From Mytilus californianus (taxonomy: Eukaryota > Mollusca > Bivalvia > Mytilida > Mytilidae), in assembly GCF_021869535.1 (NCBI RefSeq), contig NW_026262712.1, positions 45,428,884 through 45,492,883 on the forward strand: 64,000 nucleotides of DNA. The letters are read 5' to 3'. The notes under the pieces are model-generated. The model was not told the DNA's origin, did no database searches, and worked only from the letters and a program-made list of their open reading frames with translations. Shown one piece after another: positions 31,016-44,868 of the stretch (the stretch's first letter is position 1; each line of letters begins with the position of its first letter). The position numbers and the translations under genes are program-made.

Positions 31016-31670
31016 GACCACCAATATAACAATTACAAACTCGTTGATCGTGAAATAGCCATTTTAATTTCCATCCGTGAACATATCCCCTTAACGATCC
31101 TTCTTATAAAAATGTACAAATATTAAAAAGATAAAGTATTATTCTGTTTTAATTTTGAAAACACTATGAGTCTAGTGATTTTAAAATCTCGCACAACTAC
31201 TCAATGTCTTATGTGCGTCACATTATATGAAAGTCTTTATGCAAATATTGCTGTAATTGTATATGGTCTACTGTCAAAATGAGAAACCCGAATTGCCTGG
31301 ACCTCCATTATGGTGGATACATGGCCTCCATATGTTGTTAAACAATAACGTTCAAGTTCCGGAATCGAGGGGCACATGCCCTTTTTACGGTTCAACAGTT
31401 AGTGTCTAAGGTTTTTAAAACCAGTAGAAAGATATATTGCGGTGTAAGTATGAAATATTTTGCTTAATAAAATTCTGAAAATGTAAACCCTTTATAAACC
31501 AGATGCCTTCACATCTTTATATATAGAAAGATATTGATTTAAAAGATGTCGAATCATGGGATTTTCAGTCCTGTAAACTAATGGAAATTGTCCTGTTTTC
31601 ATTGAATTTGGTGGTAAATTGAAATTGATGCTAATTGTTATATCATATAAATATAAGACATATAGAGAAC

Positions 31671-31709
31671 GCTGATATGTACATGTAGACGAAACGCGCG
31701 TCTGGCGTA
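31671..31709 (+). ncRNA. Hammerhead-like 3' half
   Basis: GTAGAC-GAAA-CGCGCGTC-TGGCGT has GAAA (31691-31694), a palindromic stem III ACGC/GCGT and the canonical GTC cleavage triplet ending at 31702. The 5' half reads CTGATAT instead of CTGANGA, so this copy should be inactive. Confidence 0.45.
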
Positions 31710-31739
31710 TTAAATTATAATCCTGGTACATTTGATACC

Positions 31740-34700
31740 CAATTAAAAAAATGCTGGACTTGTGTAAATCCAGTCATTGTTTTAACTATGATGTATAGTG
31801 ATAAAAGTCATTCAGGGGCATTGGCTGCAAATTAATTCCCAATGAATGTATTCAAACTCTCAAATTTTATTAATATATATTAAATTAAAAGGAGGCAGTA
31901 TATGTAGTTTACTAATGTCCAAATCTCGTAAAACGATTAAGAAGACAAATCAAGTTAACAGCAAAACATGAGGGAATCGTATAAAATTCAAAAGAAGCGA
32001 AACGAGGGACGTAGCTAGGGTAAGCATCTTCTGCCATGCTAGTACACTCAATCGGTAATAGCACACAATCGACAAAATGACAAATCAGACGACCACACTG
32101 GTATCTAAAGATCTAAGACCGCGAGAACATTCCTCTAGTTAGTTGAGAGACCGATAAAACATCGTATCGGTCAAACAATTCGTTCTGGTTTAAGTAATTC
32201 ATAACTACAAGTTCAATAGCAAACAATACACATGTCTAGAATCAACATTTCATGTGTATTCTTGCCTAGACGCCATCAAATTAACTGCCGACAAGATCAA
32301 GGAAAAACTGTCGATGTACATCCGCGTTATAATGGATAATATAAAAAGATATGTTAATATTAAAAACATATATAAGGTAAATTTGCCTAGTTCAGTTGAT
32401 CTCATTTCATAGACAAAAACATATGAATTAAATGGCAATTATTTAATCATATTATATTCAAACTCTGCCTCATTTTATTTTCATTTACACCTTCATTCAA
32501 AAAGTTCATGACTGCGTGAACCTCTAATAGTCAATGCAAAAACGTTGCTTTTTTTGTTTCGGATTCGCAACTTTTCGGAATACGTTTGTGTGGTCTATGG
32601 TCAACAGGGACGTTCGAAATAAGGTTCATTCGGAATTCATCTGCTTAGTAATAAGTTGATCTAATGAAAATTCAATAAGGGTTCTTAAAATATTTATAAA
32701 GATAAAATATCGATTATCTATTAATTGATACTGATTAACATTCAATACCATTACTCATTGAATGAAAGACCCAGATGAAGACATTTCCGAAAGAAAAGGT
32801 GTGTTCATACTATATAGGAGGTTAGAACGTAAAAGATATTTAAATCAAAAAGGGAGGACTTGCTTTAAAAACGCGACTACATGTAGGGTCTAACAAAAAA
32901 AAGAACACTTTTCTTCGAATGTAAGCCATTGTGGCGAAAATATTAAAAGTCAAGCCCATTTATCAGGCACATATTAAATTCTACGTTAATGCAAGATGCC
33001 AACAGACAATAACTTTAGAAACAATTGGAATTTCGTATAGAAAAAAATATACTCTCGTAGTTAATTATATATTTATAATGAAACAATGATTCTTAGGTAA
33101 ATTAAAATTGCATCTAGATTGAATTACTTCGTCTTTAACCTAATAAAGTAACCATACTCGTTTCAATGGAAAACAATTATCTTTAAACGTTGTAAAAGTA
33201 GGAATACAAAAAATAAAAAAATAAAAACCTACTTAATCTAATTGAAAAAATCCGAATTAAGCCCGGAAATTTCGTCGAAATTTATAAGCACCTGTTATGC
33301 GTGTAAATGCAAAAAAGTATGTAATATCGAAACAGTTGATAAAGGAATATTTGTTTAGGTTTTTAACATAATTCTATAAGTATGATAACGATTCACAGAA
33401 ACTGAGTGATATTCTTTGGCGTTGAGGCGATGACTTTTTATTTATTTACAGTTTATGCGCAATGAAATACAAATATTTGAGATTTGATAGATGCCTCGAT
33501 ATTCGGCTTTGCAATTATTATAAATGACTACCGGCATGAGGTTTGCGAGAATAGATGAGCAATTGTCTGAGTTATTATCACAGGAAAATCAATATCATAT
33601 ATTCATAATAATTTATAAAGTTAGAGATGCGTAAGTTTTTTTTTCAGAAAACGTGTGAGTTTGTCTCCAAAAAAATATAATCATAAATGACAAATTTCAT
33701 TCTTTTTTTGTTTTGTATGTTAAACCCCCAAAAATAACTCAGTCAAAGTTAAAGAAACAGTTGCACAACATCGTGTCACACCTAAAGAAGAATCAGATTG
33801 GGGGTTAGTTTCTTTGAATTCCTTCAAATCGTTTTCAAGGAGTCCGACAATCTGTACTCTAACGCGAATTTAGAGGGTGAAGTTTAGGCCTAGGGCATTT
33901 CCACGAAAAAGGACGATTTCGTAACAAATAAATCGATACAAAAACGTTGTATTCATATTTAAAATTGATATTCGTATTCAACGACAGGCGATCACAGAAA
34001 CACGATTTTTGAATAGCGTATACGTATTGGGCATGTTGGGCATGATCTATACATTGCTAAACTGCATTGGCCCTATTATTCCTGTTTACTTTTATTTGTT
34101 ACACATTCGTATAGGAAGAGCAACTTCATTTTCTTTTGGTTGATTTACAAAATGATTAGATATGAAATGCAATAGTGAGGAGAGATTTGTTTGAACAAAA
34201 TTATTTATGTATAAAACTGATGTTTCTATTTCAAAAGCCTGATTGGAGTTTGCTGCCTGTGGTAAAAATGAATTGAGATAAAACATATCTTAAATGAAAT
34301 ACCAAATGAAAAAACTTTTAACCAGTTTGATTGGTTTTCTACAACGGTTTTAGTTCGGGATTAACATATAAAAATACAGCTTAGGGGTTTGAACTATTTT
34401 CAAACTTGCACCAACAATTAATAAACATAATTAACTTCATTTTATTTTATTAATTCCTCTAATTTCCAAAACACCATCTTATGGATAATCCAGGGGTAGC
34501 CTCTTATTTTGCATGTTGTTATGTTATCCTTCGGATAAAGTTCGTTTAACAAAAACTATACCCCACATTAAACAGCAGCTACTTGAAGAATCTATGTCAG
34601 TTTTTTTACATCTTATATCAAACATGAGTTCAAACATGCATCTTTATATTTCAATTATCTAATCTTTCAACCCAAACAAGCAACCAGGTTTACGATTGCA

Positions 34701-35600
34701 TTCTATTGTTTAAAGAAAAACAACTTGTTTATATCTTTATCCTCATGATTCAAACTTTGAAGCAAAAATGATTCTACAATACTTTTTGTTTCAAATTCAT
34801 TTAAATACTTTAATAACATGTTCATTTTTCTTTTTGTCTACACAAAACAACAATCATGGACAAATAAATCATCAGTGGATTAACTATTTTATTAAAATTA
34901 ATTCTATATTTCAAAAATTTCTTTGATAAAACTTCAACCAGGCCTTTATGTATATTTCCAAAGAAAGAATGAAAATTGCAGAAGAAAAGAATACTTTCTG
35001 CGCCAATTACCTAAACTAGCTCAAAGGGTCATGTGAGGTATTATCATCACTCTTCGTACATCGTATGTAAACTTTTCATATTTTATTCTTCTGATAAATC
35101 TTTCTTGCCAACTAAAACCAAACTGGCAGGAATCTTAATATTTGAAGGAACTATACAAAGTTTGATTTTTGTGGTGTGGATCTAATTTTCAAATGTCTAC
35201 AAGGTATTCTGACTACCTGAAATTGCAAAGATTTGAGGAATCTCATGGCATACTGATTTAAAATGCTGTAGGAATGATTCATTAAAAACCTAAAACCAAT
35301 TTTGAGTTTGTGTTGCCATTCTTAAATCCTGATGGCTTTGAACATTATAACAAAATTGAAAACAGGACATTATGTTACTTTAGAGTGTTTGATACTTATC
35401 TGAAATCTACTTACACCATGCAACACAGTTTGACATAGAACCTATGAAAACGTCATAGAAAACGGCATGAAAACATCTGGAGGGCCACCGCCATACGAAA
35501 AACTCACTTGAGAAAACACAATCAAAATAGTCTAAAACTTATTAAACAATTACTATCCACGCTGATCTGTGTCCACAGCTAAATTATTAAGCTATCGTTA
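31740..35600. other. Non-coding stretch
   Basis: There is no domain-bearing frame and no clear repeat array. Only short AT-rich frames occur. Confidence 0.4.
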
Positions 35601-35607
35601 GAATAGA

Positions 35608-35690
35608 GAATTGAAACGGGGAATGTGTCAAAGAGATAACAACCCGACCAAAGAGCAGAAAACAGCCCAAGGCCACTAATGATCGACATC
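35608..35690 (+). repeat. Short repeat fragment, family D
   Basis: GGGGAATGTGTCAAAGAGAT and AACAACCCGACCAAAGAGCA match the block at 15645. It continues with CAGCCCAAGGCCAC, the usual partner of this block. Confidence 0.65.
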
Positions 35691-35699
35691 ATTACAAGT

Positions 35700-38600
35700 A
35701 AAATATATATTTCTTTCAAAGAGGTAGACATTCTCAGTTTTTACAGTGAAATCATAATCAAAACTAGGTTGTACCGAAAGTCTGGAATTTATATTTAGTA
35801 TGAACTTCAATAAAACTATGCAAGTTACTTGCCTTTCTTCGAAGTGATTATTGCATTTTTCGATATAAAGATATGATTGCACTTTCCCTCACGCATTCAC
35901 GATGTCCTCAATCAGAACAGATCCCCTCACGCATGAAATAATGAAAATTGGCAGTTTTTAGATTTATTAAGACGTCTATCAACTTAGGACAGCGTACATG
36001 CCGCCCAAAACGACATTCAATCCCGTTGACAGAAAAAAACTAAATCTGAACTTGTAGGTCTGTTAATAGAACCCTCTGAAAATTTAAATGTCACTTTTTT
36101 CGGCAATTACTCGTGGGACGATTGATTTTGTAGGAGTTTTACTTCATGCACAACAATAAATGATATATGTGTCTCTTCGTTAAAGTATTCACCACAGCAT
36201 AGCATTCTCCGATTTTCAATATTTTGATCAGTTGAATTAGAAATTTGCGATTTAGAAATGTACATACCTTTTGAAGCGGTGACAATTACTCCACTCAAGC
36301 ATAACCGGAAAATCCTTTCACGGTTTTCATTGCAGAACCGATTGTTTTACGTGTGTAGATTACCAGCCGTGGTTCAGGTAATATAAATGATATATTTGAT
36401 AACTCAGACCGGAATACAAACTGTCATTCCTATACCTTTAGTTGCAATTTGAAAACATGGTTTGTATATATAAATAGGATAAGTAAAACATGTACGTTAT
36501 TACATTATAACTTGAATGTTGACTCACCATAACTATGATAACAGGAAGATATTGTTTGTTAACATAAGCGATTTAACCTTGACATCTTTTGTTTATTACA
36601 AGTAAAAAGGTTATATTATCTACACTAGCTGAAATTTGACATATTTATTGTACCATCCATTGTTTTTTAAATCACGGTTTGACAAAGTTGGTACACTACC
36701 GTCTAGATTTTTCTTTAGTTGAAACTGTTACCGAACAGTTAGATTGATAGTCGCACTGGCCATTACTAAATAAGTTAAAGATTGTTATACTAAACTATAT
36801 TTAACAGTACAATATTTATTGTCATATGATATCATGAAGTATAATTTCACCAACATCTTTTCTTGTTTCTAAACATTCATGTTTAGAATGAAACAAGACC
36901 AGCTTTAAAAAATAGTACGCATTCGATGTGTTTAAAAAGTACAGAATAGGAAATATGGAATTCAACACTTTTCAGATTACCAAGTGTTTTAACTACTCCT
37001 TTCTAGTATTTGTTTTACCTTTAATTCCCTCTTTAAAAATCGTCTAATGACCCATGGTGAAGAGGTATAGTTACTAAGAAGTGCCACAATTGACCAGCTA
37101 TTTCATTTTAAAGGAAAAGAGAGTTTATATAGATAGAATAACAAAAATATAGTATCTCTTTTTGAGTGATATATGGAACAAAATGAATTAACTTACCTTC
37201 TAAAGCTATTACATCTACATCTTGCTGGTTAACTCTAATTGCATCACTTTTCGGTTTATAACCTCCTGATGACAAGAAGAGCAGGAAGCAAACAATTAGT
37301 CAGAACGAGGCAATAAATAGCCGCTCTTCTGGCAATTGTACATACTAACCATAATTATCTAAGTGTTATAAAACCGTCAATGAACTTATCTAATAAAATG
37401 TTGACTAAAAATAATAATATGAATATAGGAATACCAAAAGAGGCTTAGTGATTATATTCCAGTACAACTAAATAAAAATAACTCCTCATAAATGCCGTGC
37501 TTTCTCTGTTTTTTCATGAGTTTACCTTCATTTGTAACGCTTAAACCTTAATGTCTTAAAGTAAGTAATGCTTTAATACGTAGAAATGTTCGGAGCTATA
37601 AACACAAAAGGGACTTTAACATAAAGCAAAATGCATTCAATGTCAACATTGCCTTATGAAGTGGGAACCTTAGTTTCTTAAGGATTTTTAAATCCATCAA
37701 CGCGAGATTGTAGAAAAGTATGTTATAAATCATGTCACTACCGAAGCACTTAATGTCTTGATAGATGGTCTCAGGAAAAGTAACAGAGTCAGTAAAATCC
37801 CGAAATATAATATATTTTCCAAACCTTTCTAATAAGAAGTCCTTAAAAACACAAAACAAAGAAAATAAAGTTTTACTATGAAGAAGTCCATTAAATGTTT
37901 TTTTCGAACCTTTAGATTATCATCTAAAATGCCTTATATGCGTACGTTATTTTGAATGGGAAAAAGTAGATGTGGGCGGAAGTTAAATGAGGCTATGGAA
38001 AGCAAACTTTTTGTGTAATTTATGGTTTTATCTTTTTTGGGGGGAGGGGGTTTGTCCTTTGATTCGAACTCGAATAATTCAAATACAACTGAATAAATAT
38101 AACGCTCGCGTTTCAAAACATTACATTGTAAAGTAAGTTTTGGTCGAAATACCGAACGGAATGCCATGCGTCAATTGAACCTTTGCATACACTACATACA
38201 CTATAGTTTTTAACAACATAATCCAATGACAGGAAAAGATTGAACCTAATCATCAATGTTCGTTCATAATTGCTCTCACTATTACCACTTTACTTCAATA
38301 CAATGATAAAAACGTTCATTCAACCTAAAAACTTAATCACACAGATAATAGCCTATGATACGAAGTGTTATTTTCATTTGTAGAACAAGGTCGTAACCTT
38401 TGCTGGTAGATTTGTAGTCCCAGATGGAATCAGTGCTTTCGGACTGACATGTTTAATAACATATTTTTTTCTGATATTCTCCGTTGATAAAAGAAACTGA
38501 TAATTAAGAGAATAACTAACTAAGGCAAAGTTGATCTTAAACATTTGGATATTATTTTAAACCCCTTTGACAATATTCTCACGTATTGAGGCATGTTACA

Positions 38601-39230
38601 TCCTTTGCTTTTACATTTTCGAGTTTGAACATTCCAGGTGAAAGTAAATTTAGAAAAGCGCGTCAGACGCATCAAAATTATAAATTGTAAGTGCTTTTAT
38701 TCATTCACTAAAGATTTAAATAAGGTCCACCAATTAAACAATTATAATACACGGAATGATGTGTTTACTATATTATTTAAAAATTAACTTTTAACAAATA
38801 ACACCTAAACCAATGATCTGCTATCAACACCAAAATGGTAAGGATTTACTTTCTACCGTTCTAGAGAAAGAAATGGAAATGCATAAGATTTAATTTCCAT
38901 AGTGGAAATGTTTCGAACGAACTTAATTTAAAGCCAAACTCAATCAACGACCACATCAACAGAGAAAACTGAAACCTACAAATTGTCTGAGCAGAAAGTT
39001 AATGAACCAGAGGTATGTCAAAGAACGTCTCGTCCTTATTCTAAAAAAGTTAATCGGAAGATACCAAGACCTTGTTGATAAATAATCTGTATCAACTTCA
39101 CAAATAATACACGATGGGTTTGAAGCATAGATTCTAGGTACTGACGTTGTTTATCATCTTAATAACGTGTTATATGGTTCTTTTATTTGTCTTTGTAAAT
39201 ATTACTTTTACTGTTCAGTCTATTTTTGGT
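35700..39230. other. Non-coding stretch
   Basis: Short frames only, for example at 37596-37859 (minus), without recognisable domains. Near 38655, GCGCGTCAGACGCATC is a possible hammerhead-family tail. Confidence 0.4.
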
Positions 39231-39469
39231 TATAGCCATTTTACGTGGCTCGGTAATTATACATCCCGGCATTGTGTTATTGTGCTATGGTAAATTTTTG
39301 TACTCTTGTCTTTCATTTTTGCTAATGTGCTTTGTTTATATTTAATATGCCTTTTTGTGTTACTTTGTTGACATATTTGTTTGTATTTATAGTGATTAAG
39401 ATTATAACATAATGTGAATTGCTGTATCCCTATTTTGACATTTTTACCTATTATGTCTGTTTGTTTTGT

Positions 39470-39720
39470 TCACACATCGTTGTCAATATAATGGAATTTT
39501 ATGCGGCTGTCATACAAGTGAGAGGTTTAGCTAGCTATAAAACCAGGTGTAATACACTATTTTTCTACATAAGAAAGTGCCTGTACCAAGTCAGGAATAT
39601 GACAGTTGTTATCCATTCGTTTGATGTGTTTGAGCTTTTGATTTTGCTATTTGATTAGGGATTTTCCGTTTTGAATTTTCCTTGAAGTTCGGTATTTTTG
39701 TTATTTTACTTTTTGTATGT
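39470..39720 (-). mobile_element. Short interspersed element, family A
   Basis: Read on the minus strand it has the family A order: CGAACTTCAAGGAAAATTC, GGAAAATCCCTAATCAAATA, ACATCAAACGAATGGATAAC, GACTTGGTACAGGCAC, AACCTGGTTTTATAGC and GTATGACAGCC. Related sequence may extend to about 39240 on its 3' side. Confidence 0.7.
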
Positions 39721-40399
39721 GAACAGAGTCAACATGGACATATTCTACATAAGCAATGACGCAGGCATAACGAAACCCCTTGTTGCATTTAATGCTCTAA
39801 AAGTATTTGCTATCTTTTAGATTTTCACAATTTCAATCTCAAGCTAACAGTATGAAAGTTACTCCAGAATCTATTATTGTGCGCAGTAAAACCAGCATTG
39901 AACATTTTTGTACTAACTAATATTCAGAATTCCTGGTGTGCATCAATCTCCAAAACCGTCTGCACAGTCACGAGACATGTCCTGATTAGAGATTGTGTTT
40001 TTTAATTACCAATTAAAAATTGTTGTAATTGAACTAAAGCTTAAGTTACATGAGCAAATCATGAAGTGTACCTCGAGCCCACCAGTTGAGAAAAATAACA
40101 ACATTGAAAAACAAAACACGTTTTCAGTGACCGCTGCTGATTTTCAAATCTTTCTTGACGTGTTTCAGTAATGACCTGCATTATGTACACTCAATTCAAT
40201 TCTGTATTACTTTAAGCACATTATGCTTATCAGTGCAATAAATACAAATACGTTTTTTATAACACAACATGACATAATACATCAGAGAAGCAAATAAATA
40301 TCAAGTATTGACAACTAACAGTTCGGTCCTATGATTAAGTGTATTAAACAAGAATTTACACAAATTACGCAAATCTTTGACATTTTCAGTGCTAAGAAG

Positions 40400-42700
40400 T
40401 TGCACTAATTTGAACGACGATGGACGTATATAATAATAAGGTTTAATAAACTGTCTCCTTAAGTCTCTATAGCATTCACATTGTAAAACAAAATGGAATT
40501 CATCCTCAGTGGTATTCTAAGTACAAAGAGTACACTTTCTATCTTACCTATTTACTCCATGATAACGGCCTACTTCAACAAACAAATTATGTGAAGACAA
40601 TCTAAGCCGAATTAAATACACTCTAAAATTCATATGTATAGTTAGATAATTCTGTAAACATACATTATTGACAATATATTTATATAAATAACACTTAGAT
40701 GAAATTTTCATTTGATCATTCAAAGTCTGTTTTGCTTGATCATATATCCTTGTTTTTACAAATAATAATAAATTTGTATCAATAATCAAATTGTCTTGGT
40801 TATACCAAATCTCATTTAAACCTAAGTTGAATAATAATTGTTGTAGTTGATAAATCCAACTGCTTCTAATATTACAGAAATTATACAGTTGTACCTTGTA
40901 GCAGTTTTTAAGAATACAGTTGCTTGTGGATAATAATTTTAACCAGTACTTCACTATTTTGTACATTCTAAAATATACCAAAGGATATCTACCCAATTCA
41001 AAATAAACCATAACATTTGTTGTACACTGTTTGACACCTAATATATTTTTGCAAAAATCAAGTTGTATTTTTTCAATATTTGGAGCTTTATGGAAGCCCC
41101 ATATATCACAACAATAACATAGAATACTACTAATGTAAGTATCAAACAAATTCAAATATGTAAAAACATTCAAATACAATGACGAAACCTTCGACTTTAA
41201 ACCAAATACAACTTTTTTACTTTGCTCAGCTAAATGTTTTTGAGCTTTAGCAAATTTACCGTTAAAATTTAACAGTACACCAAGGTAACAAAATTCATCC
41301 ACTATGTCAATAGCATTGCCATCGTAATACCAAATTTCTTCGTCTTTCACAAAACCTCCGTTTCTAAATACCATAATTTTTGTTTTGGCAATATTTACAG
41401 TCAAACCCCATTTACAAGTATATAATAATAATGTGTCTAACATATCTTGCAAGCCAATAACTGAATCAGAAAATAAAATCATGTCATCAGCGTACATAAG
41501 TAAAAATAATGATAAGTCTTGTACTTCATATGGTATATTACTATTACGTAGGAATTCGATTTCAAAGTCATTGACATATAACGAAAAGAGTATAGGAGAA
41601 AAAACTTCCCCTTGCATAAGACCAACTGAACTTGTAAACTGCTCAGAATAAAAACCATCAATTTTCACACATACTTTTACTGTAGAATACATTGATTTTA
41701 AAACAGACAGCAATTTGCCTGTTATACCAACTCTTGATAGTTTCAACCATAAATTAAGTCTAGTTACAGAGTCAAATGCCTGTTTGTAGTCAACGAAACA
41801 TCTATATAAACGTTTTTTCTTGAAAAGTGCTTTCTGGACGAGTGTCAACAAACAATAAATTGCATCAACAGTGCTGCTACCAGGGCGAAATCCAAATTGC
41901 GCATCTGTAAAAATATCATTATTCTCAGACCATTTTATTAGTCTTGAATTTATAATAGATGTAAACAGTTTAGCTAAATTACTGACCAAACTGACTCCAC
42001 GATAGTTCACTGGATCGGAGGCGTCGCCTTTTTTAAAAACAGGAATTAACACTGCGAGTGCCCAAGATTTCGGAAAATGTCCTGATGCTAATATCCTATT
42101 GAATATTTCCTCTAGGAACGGTAGCAGAATATCCTTGAATTCAATGAATAACTCGTTAAATGTACCATCAGTACCATGACTTTTACCACATTTAAGGTTA
42201 GAAATACACTTCAGAATTTCATCTTGTGTAATAATTTGATCAAGGTCATCATATGTTGTGTCGGAAACGGTCTCTGGAGTATCGACTGTCACATTAATAC
42301 CATCATTTGTGACCAAATTTCTAAAATGCTCGAAGAATTCTGAAAGTGACACATCAGAAGTTTTTGCTCTCTTCTTTTGAAACAGTTTATAATATTTCTT
42401 TGGGTCGCTTTTACGCAATGCAGCTATCATATCACCCTCTTGACGCTTATATTTTCGTTTTAGTTTATTTTTTAAACGCTTGTATCGTCTTTTAGACATA
42501 ATTAATATTTGATGATTTTCAACATTTTTTTCTCTATTAAATGTATACAAAGAACTTATATAGATAGATCGAAGTCTTTTGCACTCGTAGTTAAACCATG
42601 GTTTGTCATCTTTATATCGGGTCGTCTTACTACGGGTACGATCACAAGTATTATTTGAATTATGTGAGTTACAAAAGAATTGGGAAATAATGTCCATCAA
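40400..42700 (-). CDS. LINE reverse transcriptase, long open frame
   Basis: The 718-residue frame covers the linker (PWFNYECKRLR, KRRYKRLKNKLKRKYKRQEG), then by residue LKCGKSHGTDGTFNELF (169-185), VNYRGVSLVSNLAKLF (231-246), FGFRPGSSTVDAI (269-281), the first catalytic Asp in FVDYKQAFD (302-310), MQGEVFSPILF (362-372, normally QQGCVLSP-like) and the catalytic YADD (403-406). It stops at 40544. Without the stop it would run into RKCTLCT and HFVLQCECYRDLRRQ down to about 40400, a C-x2-C...H...C tail. A one-base overlap shift joins it to the endonuclease frame at 42697-42700. Confidence 0.8.
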
Positions 42701-43630
42701 ATTGGAAGTAAACGATTCAACATAATTGGCAATACCATCTTGGGATTTTTCAATATCAGAAATAATATCTGGCTAAGTGAACCACTGTTTACAGTTAAAG
42801 ACTCATAACACTGATCTTTTAGCACTTCGTTCCATCGGTAACTATTATATGAGTTGTTTGACGTACCACTGTTACGCTCAGGCTCTTGTGAATCGTCCAA
42901 TATGCAGTAGTCCACAACACTCATTCCCCGGGAACCACAAAATGTGTAGTCATTAGCTAAGCCATCCTTATGTCGACCGTTCAAAATCCGTAGACCAGTG
43001 CTTCTACACAGATTTAACAATTTTAACCCGAACTCATTAGTACTTTGATCTGGATTTCTTCTTACTGGTAGATTTGTGTCACTTAGATAACCAAAAATAT
43101 GGTTGAAACTATCAAAAATGGGGCCACATACATTGTCATTTATTATAAAATCATTAACTACAGCAGTTATTGCATTCATATCACCAAGTAAAAATAACTT
43201 TGAAGTATCTGATGAATATTTTTCAACAGAATTTAACAAATCATAAAATAAATCACAATTATACATTTTGAAATAGTTTGAATAAGCAGGAGGCAAATAT
43301 ACACATCCAATAAAATAATCAAACCCACAAGTTGATATATCTTTTGACACCTTAAGCCATATAATTGTATCGTTCTGAATATCAACTACTTCAACATACT
43401 TTGCAAAACAGTTTTTTATTAACAAATATAGTCCACCGCCTTGTTTATATTTACTTTTTAGTAATGGGACTGGCTAACAAATATAACCATCTACAATATC
43501 ATCAAATGACTTATCAATCCAACACTCAGGCAAAATAACAATATCATATGTTTTAATGTAAGATAAAACATTTGGCTCATTAAGTTTATTATGTAAACCA
43601 CCATTAATGTTCCAATACAAAAAGTTAAAG
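42697..43630 (-). pseudogene. LINE AP endonuclease, broken
   Basis: The N-terminus lies before the open frame: FLYWNINGGLHNKL (catalytic Asn) and ILPECW (catalytic Glu) read at about 43630-43520, then a stop near 43476. The open part from 43425 has IIWLKVSKD, FIGCVYLPPAYSNYF, LFLLGDMNA (Asp-x-Asn), LRILNGRHKDG and GMSVVDYCILDD. The expected Ser-Asp-His end is not clear, because frames shift before the reverse transcriptase. Nicking activity is lost in this copy. Confidence 0.7.
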
Positions 43631-43649
43631 TCCTAATCTGGACCTGTGT

Positions 43650-44525
43650 GCATATCTGCTAACACTTCAAAGCGGGATCACCTAGACGAGCCATCACTCA
43701 CTGAAGATTTACTAGGTTTTATACTTGAAATACTCGGTGTTTTTTAGGCCACTGAAAAACCTGGACCCGACGATGCGTCCGACATTCTATCACCTGACTG
43801 ATCACGACGTGTAATTTTGACTAGTTCGTTTTATTTAACCACAGTCTGCTCACCATCAATAAAAAGTTTATCTTTATTAAATGAAACTCTTTTACCTGCC
43901 TCTTTTGCTTTGTTATACACAGGAAATAATAGTTTACGTTTTTCATGTATAGCTTTCGGAAAGTGTTCAGAAATTGAAATGGTTGACTCTTTTAATTTTC
44001 GAGAGTTTTGACGTACAGTGTCCCTTTATTGACGTTTTATAAATTTTACAATTATGGGGCGCGGCTTACGCATATTCCGACTCGACTTGCTAACGGATTT
44101 CTTTCCAATCCTAAAGGCAGATGCTATTTCAATCGGTTTTCGAATTTCCAGAGATGAAGCACATATGTTTCTAATGCTATCAATACAGTCTTCGCCCTCC
44201 TCCTCCTCGATACCAAAAAAACATCAAATTGTCCCTCAAGTTTTCACATTGTAGTTATTCAAGCTGATCAGCCATACTCCTGTTAATAACACGCAATAAA
44301 GTTATATCATCGGCAATGACAACCATGTCAGATTTATTTTGTTCGAACCCTGCAGATATAAACTGCTGACTATTTTCAACGTCCTCAACTCGTTTCACAA
44401 GACCATCAACAACTGATCCCATTTTTGTCAACTAAGAGTCAATGCTTATAGCTGATGACTTTATTTCATCAACCGAATTCATTCTCAATGTAAGATTATC
44501 AATTTTATTTATCAGGTCGGACATC
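43650..44525 (-). pseudogene. LINE ORF1, RRM/L1-like, broken
   Basis: Across three frames the minus strand reads a coiled coil start (MSDLINKIDNLTLRMNSVDE), LRDNLMFF, ASAFRIGKK-like and PIIVKF-like words, and HFPKAIHEKRKLLFPVYNKA followed by GKRVSFNKDKLFIDGE. This matches the RNA-binding core and C-terminal domain layout of L1-type ORF1 proteins. Several stops interrupt it. An upstream in-frame part, SENDFVPPSSYIAQQSTP, may be the true N-terminus (to about 44600). Confidence 0.6.
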
Positions 44526-44787
44526 CATGGGGGTGGACTGCTGAGCGATGTAGGAGGAGGGGGGTACAAAGTCATTCTCACTCGAACCAAAACGCTTGGA
44601 AAGCCAAATAATTAAATGATGAACAGATGCAATCAAAATGTATCTTAACATCGCTTCTAAAGCTAATGGTAAGAAATTTGAAATGATCCAATCAAAATGA
44701 GTTGAATTGACGATCTGAAATGAAACAATTGAAATCGGCTCATTCAATCTAACCAAATGTACTCTCATACAGGTCGACCCTTTGGTG

Positions 44788-44868
44788 GCATTCGGCTGTT
44801 TTATGCTCTTTGGTCGGGTTGTTGTCTCTTTGACACATTCCCCATTTCCATTCTCAATTTTATTTCAG
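44788..44868 (-). repeat. Short repeat fragment, family D
   Basis: CTCTTTGGTCGGGTTGTTGT and CTCTTTGACACATTCCCCAT are the reverse complement of the block at 15645 and 35608. Confidence 0.65.

Larger units (their letters stand above)
40380..44525 (-). mobile_element. Second LINE, ORF1 plus ORF2, decayed
   Basis: On the minus strand, ORF1 remnants (44525-43650), endonuclease (43630-42697) and reverse transcriptase (42700-40400) follow in normal order. Stops and shifts are frequent in ORF1 and endonuclease, while the reverse transcriptase frame is long and open. The clade is uncertain; the style (NYRGVSL, YADD, a C-terminal CxxC tail) points to the I/Jockey-like side, not to the CR1-like element at 19-22 kb. 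Confidence 0.7.

Noticed and set aside
31280-31350. CCTCCATTATGGTGGATACATGGCCTCCA, inverted words
   Set aside because: The pairing is only 6-7 bp with mismatches; not distinguishable from chance.
37596-37859. 87-residue minus-strand frame (MFCVFKDFLLERFGKY...)
   Set aside because: No recognisable domain or context; too short to support alone.
38655-38680. AAAAGCGCGTCAGACGCATC as a hammerhead tail
   Set aside because: No CTGANGA core upstream and no stem II; only a weak word resemblance.
41385-41651. Plus-strand frame opposite the second LINE
   Set aside because: It is antisense to the clear reverse transcriptase frame. The same holds for the plus-strand frames at 20791, 21275, 21681, 21952 and 22296 opposite the first LINE.
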